Source of the DNA: Actinokineospora pegani
GTDB taxonomy: Bacteria; Actinomycetota; Actinomycetes; Mycobacteriales; Pseudonocardiaceae
Direction of reading: 5' to 3'
NCBI RefSeq assembly: GCF_009745975.1
Contig: NZ_WHOL01000107.1
Location: forward strand, 62,001 to 126,000
Length of the DNA stretch: 64,000 nucleotides
The notes below the pieces were generated by a model. The model saw only the letters and a program-made list of their open reading frames with translations. It was not told where the DNA came from and did not search any database. A program made the position numbers and the translations under genes. Below are positions 1 to 7,954 of the stretch, in pieces (within the stretch, counting starts at the first letter, position 1; each line of letters begins with the position of its first letter).

Positions 1-134
1 AGCGCCCGGCACGTGCGGTCGAGCTGCGCGTGTTGTTCGAAGTGGACGATCACGACGGAGACCGACGGGGTGGGCAGCGGGTAGCGGTCCACCAGGTCCC
101 AGCGGTTGTGCGGGACGAAGACGTCGGTCAGCAC
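1..134 (-). CDS. Family 2 glycosyltransferase, N-terminal end only (cut by window edge)
   Basis: Only the first 44 codons are inside the window. The translation begins VLTDVFVPHN and runs into PSVSVVIVHFEQ, which is the usual opening beta strand of a GT-A (family 2) glycosyltransferase that binds a nucleotide sugar. The GTG start at 134 lies just upstream of the TGA of the preceding gene (128-130), so the two overlap by 7 bases and are probably translated together. The rest of the gene, including its DXD motif, lies outside the window, so the family call rests on a short match. Confidence 0.6.
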   Translation of the reverse strand, partial: MLTDVFVPHNRWDLVDRYPLPTPSVSVVIVHFEQHAQLDRTCRA

Positions 135-1078
135 GAAGCCTCCAGCACCGAGGCGTAGAGGTCGCGGTGCATCCCGCCCACGTCGAACCACCGCGCGGGC
201 CCCGCCGCCCGGGTCACGGCCTCGTCGCGCAATGCCCGGTCCACCAGGTCGTCCAGGTCCTGGTCCGTCTCGTACAGGTGGACCGCGGAAGGGGCCATCG
301 CGGCCAGCTCCCGCGAGTAGGCGCCCGCGGCCACCAGCGGACGACGGCCGACCGACAACCAGCTCATCACCGAACCGCTCGCGCTGACCCGTCGAGCAGG
401 CGCCACCGGCACCGCCACCGCGGACAGCCCCGCCGCCATGCCCGGGTCGTCCAGCGTCCCGGTCACTGTGAACCGGACACCGAGCTCCTCGGCCACCGCG
501 GCCAACCCCGCGGCGAGCCCCGCGTGCCCCGCGCTGGCCGCCCCCAACGCCACGACCTCCGGGCGCCACGGGTGCCGGGCCGCCGCCCGGATGACCTCCT
601 CGTGCCCCTTTCCCGGGTAGACGAACCCCGCCACCCCCAGCGCGGTCCGCCGCCGTTGCCCGGCGTGCGCCGCGCGGTGAGGCAGCGGCAGCGGGATGAC
701 ATCGGGCTTCTCGCCCGTCAGCGCCAGCACCTTCTCCGCCTCGTGCCCCGCCGACACCACCACGCGCGCGCCGGAGTCCAGCACCCGCCGGTAGGCCGCG
801 CCACGGCGGGCGTCCCGCCCGGGGTCGGGGTCGTCCCCGGGCAGGTCGTGCACGGTGACGACCACTGGCCCGGCGACACCCGCGGCCCACCCCTCGAACG
901 CCGACGCCGCCGTCGCGGCGGCACCGTCGTAGAGGCTGTCCGAGAACTGGACGTGCACGAGGTCCGCGCCGGACTCGACCACCCGCACCCCCCGTTCCAG
1001 GAGCAGTGTCGACAGGCACCGCGCGTGCCGTGCGACGCCGTGGCCCTCGGGCCCCGGGCAGTGCATCCGCACCCTCAT
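128..1078 (-). CDS. Glycosyltransferase, GT4-like
   Basis: A 316-residue protein starting MRVRMHCPGPEGHG, with a GT-B style layout. The N-terminal half carries DLVHVQFSD and VVVTVHDLPG, the strands that normally bind the acceptor. The C-terminal half carries GFVYPGKGHEE, like the phosphate-binding strand of GT4 enzymes, followed by VVALGAAS and a late SASGSVMSWLS segment. It should transfer a sugar to a lipid- or protein-linked glycan in the cytoplasm. The ATG at 1078 overlaps the stop of the upstream gene (ATGA), so it sits in the middle of a coupled minus-strand operon. The donor sugar and acceptor cannot be read. A very long open frame continues upstream of this start, but it is antisense to the divergent gene and is not credible. 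Confidence 0.72.
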   Translation of the reverse strand: MRVRMHCPGPEGHGVARHARCLSTLLLERGVRVVESGADLVHVQFSDSLYDGAAATAASAFEGWAAGVAGPVVVTVHDLPGDDPDPGRDARRGAAYRRVLDSGARVVVSAGHEAEKVLALTGEKPDVIPLPLPHRAAHAGQRRRTALGVAGFVYPGKGHEEVIRAAARHPWRPEVVALGAASAGHAGLAAGLAAVAEELGVRFTVTGTLDDPGMAAGLSAVAVPVAPARRVSASGSVMSWLSVGRRPLVAAGAYSRELAAMAPSAVHLYETDQDLDDLVDRALRDEAVTRAAGPARWFDVGGMHRDLYASVLEASC

Positions 1079-2121
1079 CCCCGCCACCGGGCCAGGACGT
1101 CCCGGTAGACCCGCTCGTGCGCGGCGGCGATCCCCGCGCGCTGCCGGGAGCGGTCGTCGGCCGAGGCCTGCCACCCGGGGCGCAGCTCCCACGCCGACCG
1201 GAGCTGGGCGGTGAGCGAGTCCGGCTCCGCCGCGGCGGCCTCCCAGCGGTACACCAGGCACGGGGCCTGCTCGGCGTAGCAGCCGCACGACGGCACCAGC
1301 GCCGCCGTCCCCAGGTCGTGGCACGCCTCCAACCAGCCCGAGTGCGTGCCGAAGCGGTACGGGAGCACCGACAGGTCGAGCGAGGCCAGGTACGCCCACA
1401 GCTCCTCGTCGCCGAACCGGGGGTGGACGCGCAGGTCGACACCCAGCCGCTCCACCCGCCGCGCGACGGCCCGACCGCGCTCGTCGTCGTGGGCGTCGAC
1501 GCGGACGGTCACCCCCGGCAGCGCGCTCGCGGCCTCGGCGAGCCGTTGCGCCACGGTGACCGGGTCGCTGTTGGCCCGCTGGCTCTTGGCGTGCACGCCC
1601 ACCACGAACCCCGGTCGCACGGGTCGTCCACCGCCCAGCCACCGCTCGTCGACGACGTGCGGGTGGGGGATGACCGACGCCGTCCTGCCCCAGCGGGAGC
1701 GCACCCGCGCAGCGGCGCCGCGGGTCAGCGTGATCAGCGCGTCCGCCGCCGGGATCAGCGCGTCGAGCGCCGCCGTGTGCCGCTCCGGCGTCTCGTGGTG
1801 CGGGTTGCGCAGGTCGTGCACGGTCAGCACCAGCGGCTTGCGGGCGGACCGCAGCGCGTCCGCCACGGCCAGGAGCTCGGCCGGTGTGCGGTCGTCGAAG
1901 CCGAAGTGCAGGTGCAGGAGGTCGAAGTCGGCGGCGTGCGCCCGCACCCAGTCCGGCCGCAGCATCACCGGGGGCCACCACTGCCCGGCGGGCGCGCCGG
2001 GAACCGCCGGGTCGTCCAGCCGCTGGACCGCGCCACCACCACCCGCAGGCGCGAGGTGGCGGACGTAGGGGTGGTCCGCGGGCACAGAGGCGACGCGCAG
2101 CGGCGGGGCACTGGTCAGCAC
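1075..2121 (-). CDS. Glycosyltransferase, GT4-like
   Basis: A predicted 348-residue GT-B glycosyltransferase. DFDLLHLHFGFD and KPLVLTVHDLRN form the N-terminal Rossmann fold. ASVIPHPHVVD marks the domain junction, and GVHAKSQRANSD to LRVHPRFGDEELW the C-terminal fold with the end of the sugar-nucleotide site. HDLGTAALVPSCG stands where GT4 enzymes have their conserved acidic motif. I prefer the GTG at 2121 (VLTSAPPLRVASV), with GGGGA about ten bases upstream; a start at 2181 would add 20 Gly/Ala-rich residues. It is the first gene of the minus operon and lies back to back with the WcbI gene, 61 bases away, so the two operons probably share a small divergent promoter region. Confidence 0.72.
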   Translation of the reverse strand: MLTSAPPLRVASVPADHPYVRHLAPAGGGGAVQRLDDPAVPGAPAGQWWPPVMLRPDWVRAHAADFDLLHLHFGFDDRTPAELLAVADALRSARKPLVLTVHDLRNPHHETPERHTAALDALIPAADALITLTRGAAARVRSRWGRTASVIPHPHVVDERWLGGGRPVRPGFVVGVHAKSQRANSDPVTVAQRLAEAASALPGVTVRVDAHDDERGRAVARRVERLGVDLRVHPRFGDEELWAYLASLDLSVLPYRFGTHSGWLEACHDLGTAALVPSCGCYAEQAPCLVYRWEAAAAEPDSLTAQLRSAWELRPGWQASADDRSRQRAGIAAAHERVYRDVLARWRG

Positions 2122-2182
2122 TACCGGCGAATCCCCAGGACCGGCCCCGCCGAAACCTCCGCCAGCGGCGGCAGCGCCCAAG

Positions 2183-3106
2183 GTGGACGATGTGCTCGTG
2201 GACGGAGGACGGCGGGCGCACTACGGCGACTTCTACACCGCCGACCGGTCCGACGAGCCGGTGGCGGTGGTGATCGGCAACTGCCAGGCCGAGTCGCTGC
2301 GCGTGCTGCTGTCCACGTCGGAGACCTTCCCGGTCCGCGCGGTGCGCGTCCCCCCGGTGCACGAGCTGACCGGGGACGACCTGCCGTTCCTGCGGTCGCT
2401 GCTGTCGAACGCGGTCATGCTCGCCACCCAGCCCGTCCGGGACGACTACCGCGGCCTGCCGCTGGGCACGCGCCAGCTCACCGGGCTGCTGCCCCCGTCC
2501 GCCCAGGTCGTGCGGTGGCCGGTCGTCCGCTACCACGGCCTGCACCCGTTCAACGCCATCGTCCGCCACCCCCTCGACCGCTCGCTCGACCCGCCGGTCG
2601 TGCCCTACCACGACCTGCGCACCCTGACCGCGGCCGCGGGCCTGGACTGGCGGCCCGACCTGAGCCCCCAGCGGCTGCGCGCGGTCGCCGCCGACGCCGT
2701 GGCGGACCTGGCGCGGCGCGAGGGGGCCGCGGGCGTCGACGTGCGCGCGTCCGACCTGCTGCTGCCCGCGGGCGCGCGGGCGGCCCACACGCTCAACCAC
2801 CCCGGCAACGACGTCCTGCTCGGGCTGGCCCGCCGCGTCCAGAGCGCGTTCGGTCACACCCCGGACGCCCGCGACCCGGGGCGCACGCTGCTCGACAGCG
2901 TGCACGCCCCGCTCATCCCGGAGGTCGTGCGCGCCCTCGACCTCGACGCCGCCCCCCGGCCGCATTGGGTTGTGGCCAACCGCGAAGTCGACGACGAGCA
3001 GGTCCGCGCCGCCCAACTGGCCTGGTACGCCGAGCACCCCGCCTGGGTCGCCGCCGGGCTCGACCGGCTCGCCCGCCGGCTGGCCCTGCTCGCCACCCCC
3101 GACTGA
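2183..3106 (+). CDS. WcbI-type polysaccharide biosynthesis protein
   Basis: A 307-residue protein whose VVIGNCQAESLRVLL segment is the signature of the WcbI family. These proteins are related to SGNH hydrolases and have been implicated as acetyl or acyl transferases in capsule synthesis. The mid-region HGLHPFNAIVRHP and the late HTLNHPGNDVLL blocks fit the same family, with conserved histidines that may be catalytic. The GTG at 2183 has no good ribosome-binding site, and GTGs at 2192 and 2198 are in frame, so the N-terminus is uncertain by a few residues. It is divergent from the minus-strand glycosyltransferases and leads the plus-strand glycosyltransferase run, which supports modification of the same glycan. 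The family call is fairly sure; the chemistry is inferred. Confidence 0.7.
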   Translation: MDDVLVDGGRRAHYGDFYTADRSDEPVAVVIGNCQAESLRVLLSTSETFPVRAVRVPPVHELTGDDLPFLRSLLSNAVMLATQPVRDDYRGLPLGTRQLTGLLPPSAQVVRWPVVRYHGLHPFNAIVRHPLDRSLDPPVVPYHDLRTLTAAAGLDWRPDLSPQRLRAVAADAVADLARREGAAGVDVRASDLLLPAGARAAHTLNHPGNDVLLGLARRVQSAFGHTPDARDPGRTLLDSVHAPLIPEVVRALDLDAAPRPHWVVANREVDDEQVRAAQLAWYAEHPAWVAAGLDRLARRLALLATPD

Positions 3107-3248
3107 AGATCGAATTGTGCGACCGGCCCCCGGGGGTGATGCTCGACCCGGTCACGTCAAGCAGCGGCCGTGCCCACCCCGTCGTCGCAGGCGTGCCTGC
3201 ACCTGGCGCTGGGCCGCTCACTCCCGCCTTCCCTGGAGGACGGTGTCC

Positions 3249-4334
3249 TTGACAAGTCCCGAGGTGTCGCCCAGCGGCCCCGCGCTGCGGGTCGCGCTGG
3301 TCGCCTCCGCCCGCTTCCCGATCCGGGAACCCTTCGCGGGCGGCCTGGAGGCCCACACCTGGCAGCTCGCCACCGGCTTGGCCGCCCGGGGCCACGAGGT
3401 GCACGTCTACGCGGGCGCGGGCTCCGACCCGATCCTCGACGTGCGCGGGCTCAGACCGCTGCCCGCGCTGTCCGCGGCCGCCCGCCAGGACGTCAGCATG
3501 CCCGCGGAGTACTTCCTCGCCGAGCACCACGCCTACCTCGGGCTCATGCTCGGCCTCGCGCTCGACACCGGCTACGACGTGGTGCACAACAACTCCCTGC
3601 ACTACCTGCCCATCGCGATGGCCGACGCGGTCCCCGCGCCGGTGCTCACCACGCTGCACACCCCGCCCACGCCCTGGCTGGAGTCCGCGCTCGACATCAG
3701 CCGCGACCGGGGCCTCACCTTCGCCGCCGTCAGCCGCCACACCGCCCGGATGTGGGCGCACTGCGTGCCCGACGCGCACGTCGTCCCCAACGGCGTCGAC
3801 CTGGAGCTGTGGCGGCCGGGGCCCGGCGGCGGCCCGCCGCTGTGGTTCGGCCGGGTGGCCCCGGAGAAGGGCCCGGTGCCCGCGATCCTGGCCGCCCGGG
3901 CGGCGGGCACGGGCCTGCTGCTGGCCGGACCGTGCCCCGACCGGGACTTCTTCCGCGCCGAGGTCGAGCCGCTGCTCGGGGCCGGGGTCGACTACGTCGG
4001 GCACCTGGACCACCTGGCCCTGGCCCGCCTCGTCGGCGAGTCGTCGGTCGCGGTGATCACCCCGTGCTGGGACGAGCCCTACGGGCTGGTCGTCGCCGAG
4101 GCGCTGGCCTGCGGCACCCCGGTGGCGGCCTTCGCCCGCGGCGCCCTGCCCGAACTGGTCGACGCCGACTCCGGCCTGCTCGTCGAGCCCGGCGACATCG
4201 ACGCCCTGGCGGACGCGATCAAGACCGTCGCCACCCTCGACCGCGCCGCCGTGCGCCGCCGCGCCGAGGAGCTGTGCTCGGTCGAGCGGATGGTCGAGGG
4301 CTACGAGCACCTCTACCGGGCGGTCGTGGGGTGA
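3249..4334 (+). CDS. Glycosyltransferase family 4 (GT-B)
   Basis: A 361-residue enzyme with a clear GT4 pattern. FAGGLEAHTWQLA is the N-terminal glycine-rich loop, AAVSRHTARMW and VVPNGVDLELW form the domain junction, and LWFGRVAPEKG is the start of the donor domain. ITPCWDEPYGLVVAEALACG is the E-x7-E catalytic region. The TTG start at 3249 is chosen because GGAGGA at 3235-3240 lies eight bases before it; the GTG at 3243 would be too close. The stop overlaps the GTG of the next gene (GTGA). It probably adds a hexose from a nucleotide sugar to a glycan intermediate at the inner face of the membrane. The 142 bases before it hold no gene. Confidence 0.85.
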   Translation: MTSPEVSPSGPALRVALVASARFPIREPFAGGLEAHTWQLATGLAARGHEVHVYAGAGSDPILDVRGLRPLPALSAAARQDVSMPAEYFLAEHHAYLGLMLGLALDTGYDVVHNNSLHYLPIAMADAVPAPVLTTLHTPPTPWLESALDISRDRGLTFAAVSRHTARMWAHCVPDAHVVPNGVDLELWRPGPGGGPPLWFGRVAPEKGPVPAILAARAAGTGLLLAGPCPDRDFFRAEVEPLLGAGVDYVGHLDHLALARLVGESSVAVITPCWDEPYGLVVAEALACGTPVAAFARGALPELVDADSGLLVEPGDIDALADAIKTVATLDRAAVRRRAEELCSVERMVEGYEHLYRAVVG

Positions 4335-5347
4335 TCGCCTACTACGCCCACCACCACGGCAGCGGGCACCGCCACCGCGCCACCGCGATCGCCAGGCGGC
4401 TGTCCTCGCCGGTCATCGGCCTGTCCAGCGCCGCGCGCCCCGCCGACTGGCCGGGGGAGTGGGTGCGGCTGCCCGACGACGCGGCGGGCGTGGACCCCGT
4501 GCGCGACGACGCCACCGCCGCCGGGCTGCTGCACTGGGCGCCGATCGGGCACCCGGGCCACCTCGCCCGCGCGCACGCCATCAGCGCCGTCCTGGCCACC
4601 CGCGGCGTCCGGCTGCTGGTCGCCGACGTCTCGGCCGAGGTCGCCGTCCTGGCCCGCCTGCACGGCGTCCCGGTCGTGGTCATGGCCCAGCCGGGGGCGC
4701 GCACGGACCCGGCGCACCTGCTCGCCTACGGCCTGGCCCGGCGGCTGCTCGCGCCGTGGCCCGCGCGGCCGCAGCCGGACTGGCCGCCGGAGTGGCTGGC
4801 CAAGACGACCCACCTGGGCGCGGTGTCCCGCTTCGACCCCGCGCCCGGCGGCGCCGTCCGCGAGCGGCGCGTCCTCGTGCTCTGGGGCTCCGGCGGCCTC
4901 GACGTGTCGGCCGACCAGCTCCGGGCGGCGGCCTCGGCCACGCCGGGGTGGTCGTGGGAGGTGGCCGGGCCCCGCGCCCCCTCGGCCGGGGCGGACCCGT
5001 CGAACCTGCGGTGGCTCGGGTGGGTCGCCGACCCGTGGGAGGCGCTGCGGTCGGCCGGGGTGGTGGTCACCCACGCGGGGCAGAACGCCGTCGCCGAGGT
5101 CGCCGCCGCCCGGCGGCCCGCCGTCGTCGTCCCGCAGGAGCGGCCGTTCGGCGAGCAGCACGCCACCGCCGGGGCGCTGGACCGGGCGGGCCTCGCCGTC
5201 GTCAGCCCGTCGTGGCCCGACCCCGCGGCCTGGCCCGCCGCGCTCGACCGGGCCGCCCGCCTGGGCGGGGAGGCGTGGTCGTCGTGGTCGGACGGCCACG
5301 GGGCCGACCGGGCGGCGGCCGAACTGGAGGCGCTGGCCAGCCGATGA
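4331..5347 (+). CDS. MurG-like glycosyltransferase (GT28 C-terminal fold)
   Basis: A 338-residue protein beginning VIAYYAHHHGSGHRHRATAI, a glycine-histidine loop as in MurG and related GT-B enzymes. The C-terminal half has VLVLWGSGGLD, then LRWLGWVADPWEALRSAG, and VVVTHAGQNAVAEVAAA with the PQERPFGEQ loop, which together form the UDP-sugar site of the glycosyltransferase 28 family. It overlaps its neighbours on both sides by four bases (GTGA, then ATGA), so it is part of one transcript with the GT4 and GT2 genes. It is not the cell's own MurG: the mur/fts context is absent. Its donor is unknown. Confidence 0.75.
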   Translation: MIAYYAHHHGSGHRHRATAIARRLSSPVIGLSSAARPADWPGEWVRLPDDAAGVDPVRDDATAAGLLHWAPIGHPGHLARAHAISAVLATRGVRLLVADVSAEVAVLARLHGVPVVVMAQPGARTDPAHLLAYGLARRLLAPWPARPQPDWPPEWLAKTTHLGAVSRFDPAPGGAVRERRVLVLWGSGGLDVSADQLRAAASATPGWSWEVAGPRAPSAGADPSNLRWLGWVADPWEALRSAGVVVTHAGQNAVAEVAAARRPAVVVPQERPFGEQHATAGALDRAGLAVVSPSWPDPAAWPAALDRAARLGGEAWSSWSDGHGADRAAAELEALASR

Positions 5348-6159
5348 CGACGCGCACCGCGGTGATCACCATCGTCCACGGCCGGGAGCGGCACCTGCGC
5401 AACCAGCGCGCCTGCCTGGCCGCCGACCCGCCGGACCTGCACGTCGTGGTCGTCATGGGCGACGGCCCGGCGCCGGAGGGGCCATCGCCCTGCCGCACCG
5501 TCGTCGCCCGCCTCCCCGCCCGCGCCGACCTGCTGCCGCTGGCCGCGGCCCGCAACCTCGGCGCCACCACAGCCCTCGACGCGGGCGCGGGCACCCTGGT
5601 CTTCCTCGACGTCGACTGCCTCCCCGCGCCCGGCCTGGTCACCCGCTACCGCGCCGCCGCCCGCACCCCCGCCATCCTGTGCGGCCCGGTCACCTACCTG
5701 CCCCCGCCGCCCGGGACCGGCTACCCCCTGGACGACCTGCCCGCGTGGATCGACCCCCACCCCGGCCGCCCCGCCCCGCCCGACGGGCAGGCGGTCGAGG
5801 ACGACCGGTGGCACCTGTTCTGGTCGCTGTCGTTCGCCCTCACCGCGCGGACCTGGACCCGCGTCGGCGGCTTCTGCGAGCGGTACCGGGGCTACGGCGC
5901 CGAGGACACCGACTTCGCCCTGTCCGCGGACCGGGCGGGAGCCCGCCTGCTGTGGCTGGGCGGCGCGCACGCCCTGCACCAGCACCACCCCCCGACCCGC
6001 CACCAGCCGGGCGTCGAGGCCCAGATCGTGGACAACGCCCGGGTCTTCCACGCCCGCTGGGGCTGGTGGCCCATGCCCACCTGGCTCGACGACCTGCGCG
6101 ACCGCGGTCTCGTCGACTTCGACCCGGCGAGCGACACCCTGCGTCTCAGATCCTCTTAG
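5344..6159 (+). CDS. Glycosyltransferase family 2 with galactosyltransferase-type C-terminus
   Basis: A 271-residue GT-A enzyme. TAVITIVHGRERHLRNQ is the nucleotide-binding start, AAARNLGA the family 2 helix, and LVFLDVDCLPAPG carries the DXD-type metal motif near residue 85. GGFCERYRGYGAEDTDFALS is the ED motif of the N-terminal galactosyltransferase/GT27-like C-terminal module. Its ATG overlaps the TGA of the MurG-like gene. It ends the plus-strand glycan operon; the next gene is 200 bases away and unrelated. It is likely cytoplasmic or membrane associated and adds one sugar to the same product as its neighbours. Confidence 0.8.
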   Translation: MTTRTAVITIVHGRERHLRNQRACLAADPPDLHVVVVMGDGPAPEGPSPCRTVVARLPARADLLPLAAARNLGATTALDAGAGTLVFLDVDCLPAPGLVTRYRAAARTPAILCGPVTYLPPPPGTGYPLDDLPAWIDPHPGRPAPPDGQAVEDDRWHLFWSLSFALTARTWTRVGGFCERYRGYGAEDTDFALSADRAGARLLWLGGAHALHQHHPPTRHQPGVEAQIVDNARVFHARWGWWPMPTWLDDLRDRGLVDFDPASDTLRLRSS

Positions 6160-6361
6160 GACTGATCGGGTGACGTCTGGGCGTGCGGGTCGTCGCCCTG
6201 GGTGACAGCCACGACGCCGTGCGGTCGGCCGGTGCCCGGCGGGCGGGCACGGACTAGGGTGGCCCGGCGGGAACAAGTCCGGCGGGCCCGTGGTTCTACG
6301 AACTGCCAGGTCCGCTCGGCGGTGGGCCCGACCGGACGACGAGGATGAACGAGGAGAGTCG
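6160..6361 (+). promoter_or_regulatory. Intergenic region with probable thioredoxin promoter
   Basis: Two hundred bases without a gene. A 7-bp inverted repeat (6232-6238 with 6244-6250, GTGCCCG/CGGGCAC) could end the glycosyltransferase transcript. TAGGGT at 6255-6260 is a plausible -10 element for the thioredoxin gene, but no convincing -35 is seen. GAGGAGAG at about 6350-6357 is the ribosome-binding site. Confidence 0.3.
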
Positions 6362-6712
6362 ATGGCAAGCACAGGGACGAGCACGGGCGCGGTGGCCGAG
6401 GTCACAGACGCGAGCTTCCAGGCCGAGGTGCTCGGCCACGACAAGCCGATCCTGGTCGACTTCTGGGCCACCTGGTGCCCGCCCTGCCGGATGATCGCGC
6501 CGGTGCTGGCCGAGATCGCCAAGGACCGCGCCGACTCGCTGGCCATCGCCAAGCTCGACGCCGACCACAACCCGAAGACCATGGCCGAGTACCAGGTCAC
6601 CTCGCTGCCGACGCTGCTGCTGTTCCGCGACGGCGAGGTCATCCACACGATCGTCGGCGCCCGCGCCAAGACCAAGCTCCTCCAGGAGATCGACGACGCG
6701 CTGCGCGCCTGA
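6362..6712 (+). CDS. trxA: Thioredoxin with WCPPC active site
   Basis: A 116-residue single-domain thioredoxin of normal length. ILVDFWATWCPPCRMIAPVL holds the redox pair, SLPTLLLFRDGE the cis-proline loop, and the acidic residue buried under the active site is present. It should reduce protein disulfides in the cytoplasm with electrons from thioredoxin reductase. The active site is CPPC, not the CGPC of classical thioredoxins; a proline in that position is known to change redox potential and partner range. The ATG at 6362 follows GAGGAGAG at good spacing. It stands alone between a strong terminator and unrelated genes, with no reductase beside it. Confidence 0.9.
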   Translation: MASTGTSTGAVAEVTDASFQAEVLGHDKPILVDFWATWCPPCRMIAPVLAEIAKDRADSLAIAKLDADHNPKTMAEYQVTSLPTLLLFRDGEVIHTIVGARAKTKLLQEIDDALRA

Positions 6713-6735
6713 CCCCGGCGCCGGGTCCACTCCAC

Positions 6736-6766
6736 GGGCCGCCGCCCCCACCCGGGGCGGCGGCCC
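6736..6766 (+). terminator. Strong hairpin after the thioredoxin gene
   Basis: A perfect 13-bp stem (GGGCCGCCGCCCC at 6736-6748 with its complement at 6754-6766) with a 5-base loop lies 24 bases after the thioredoxin stop. There is no T run, as is usual in actinomycetes. Confidence 0.7.
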
Positions 6767-6825
6767 GCGTCGTCGCGCTGGATCGTCCTCTCAGGACCAA
6801 GTGGCCGGTGTGCGACGATGGTCGC

Positions 6826-7251
6826 GTGCGCTACCGCAGACCCGGTTTCGAGTCCCTGCTCGAAGGCCCGTACAACCGGTTCCGCCTCCCCGCCCGAGGT
6901 GACGACTTCGCCATCTGGTCCCTGGTCGACAGCGTCTTCCTCGGCGCGAAGGGCCTCCACGGCGACTTCCCGCCCCTGCACCCCAGGCTCCTGCGCCAGT
7001 TGCTCGACCACGCCCCCGACCCCGAGTTCCTCGGCCTGCACCACCACCGCCGCTCCCTGCGGGCCGACGAGATAGCCGTGGCCTTCGGCGACCCGCCACC
7101 CACCCGCCGGGCCTGGCTCCTGCGCGCCGACGAGGTGGCCCGGGCGTGGGGCCGCCCCCTGCTGGGCCCGGAGGGCCTGGTGGCCGAGGTCCTGGGCCCG
7201 GACGCCCCCGGCCACCTCCCGGACCCGCCACCCCCCGCCTTGGCGGGCTAA
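6826..7251 (+). CDS. Conserved-looking hypothetical protein, 141 aa
   Basis: The GTG at 6826 opens a 141-residue frame with strong GC at third codon positions. The product (VRYRRPGFESLLEGPYNRF at the start) is soluble, rich in Arg, Pro and Leu, with several histidines in the middle (LHHHRRSLRADE) and a proline-rich tail. I see no signal peptide, membrane segment or known motif. It has its own transcript context: a terminator lies before it and a decayed transposon region follows. I do not recognise the family. Confidence 0.55.
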   Translation: MRYRRPGFESLLEGPYNRFRLPARGDDFAIWSLVDSVFLGAKGLHGDFPPLHPRLLRQLLDHAPDPEFLGLHHHRRSLRADEIAVAFGDPPPTRRAWLLRADEVARAWGRPLLGPEGLVAEVLGPDAPGHLPDPPPPALAG

Positions 7252-7267
7252 TGCGTAAGCCAGGGCG

Positions 7268-7423
7268 GTGACCGAGGACAGGCGAAGGGTGCCCAAGATC
7301 AATGACCGCCTGGCCGGTGGTCGGCGTATGGGCAGGCCACCGAAGCTGTCCTATTCCGAGCTGGTCACCCTGGCGGTGGCCCAGGCGTTGTCGGGATTCA
7401 CCTCCGGGGCCACCGCGCCGAGG
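7268..7423 (+). pseudogene. IS982-type transposase remnant, N-terminal fragment
   Basis: Reading from GTG 7268, the translation runs INDRLAGGRRMGRPPKLS then SELVTLAVAQALSGFTS. This matches, from memory of the family, the N-terminus of actinobacterial IS982-family transposases (a DRLAGR-x-GRPPKLSD-x-EL-x-x-LAVAQALLGF pattern). After about 7420 the reading is lost, and none of the DDE catalytic blocks can be found, so the gene is dead. No terminal inverted repeats or target duplication are visible. Confidence 0.55.
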
Positions 7424-7954
7424 CGCTGTACCGGCTCGGCCCGTTGTCCCCCCGGCCGTGACCGCTGTACAGGAACCCCGCGTCGCGGGCCCGAGCCGCC
7501 GGGGCCACCCGGTGGTGTGGGGCGCCCGCCCGGGTCCGCTGGGGCTGTTCGGCCTCTATCGCTATCGCCGCCGTGGCCACCTGGGGTTGCCCGCCGCGCT
7601 CGGCCCTGGCCGCCGTGGTCGACGCCGTTGGCCAGATCCTCGGTGCGGAGCCACGTGTGCGGTCCGCGGCGGTCGAGCAAGCCCCGCAGCCGGCGGCCCT
7701 GGTCCTCAGACCTGGCCGACTGGCGGGAGGAGGACGGGGAACCCGCCACGCCGTGCGCGGTGACGGTGGTGCTCGCCCTGACCGAAGCGCACCCGCACAC
7801 CTGCCCGGGGTCGGAGCTGCCGGGCCCGTGGCCGCGCGGCCTTGCGTCGAGCAGCTACTCGGCCCGGCGGGCGCCGTGTTCGTGCTCGACCGCGCGCTGG
7901 TGCGCGGGTCCGGGTCAACAACGCTCCGTTTCCACGTGCCGTCGTGACGGTGTC
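7424..7954. other. Non-coding, decayed region
   Basis: About 530 bases with no gene I can support. Short stretches look codon-like (for example around 7700-7800 on the plus strand, giving DLADWREEDGEP), but stops and frame changes break them. This is probably debris from the same insertion event as the transposase fragment before it. Confidence 0.45.

Noticed and set aside
128-3037. A minus-strand open frame of almost 970 codons over several genes
   Set aside because: Its first two thirds is antisense to the WcbI gene or out of frame with the glycosyltransferase, with Arg/Pro/Gly-rich low-complexity sequence. Only the last 316 codons are a real gene.
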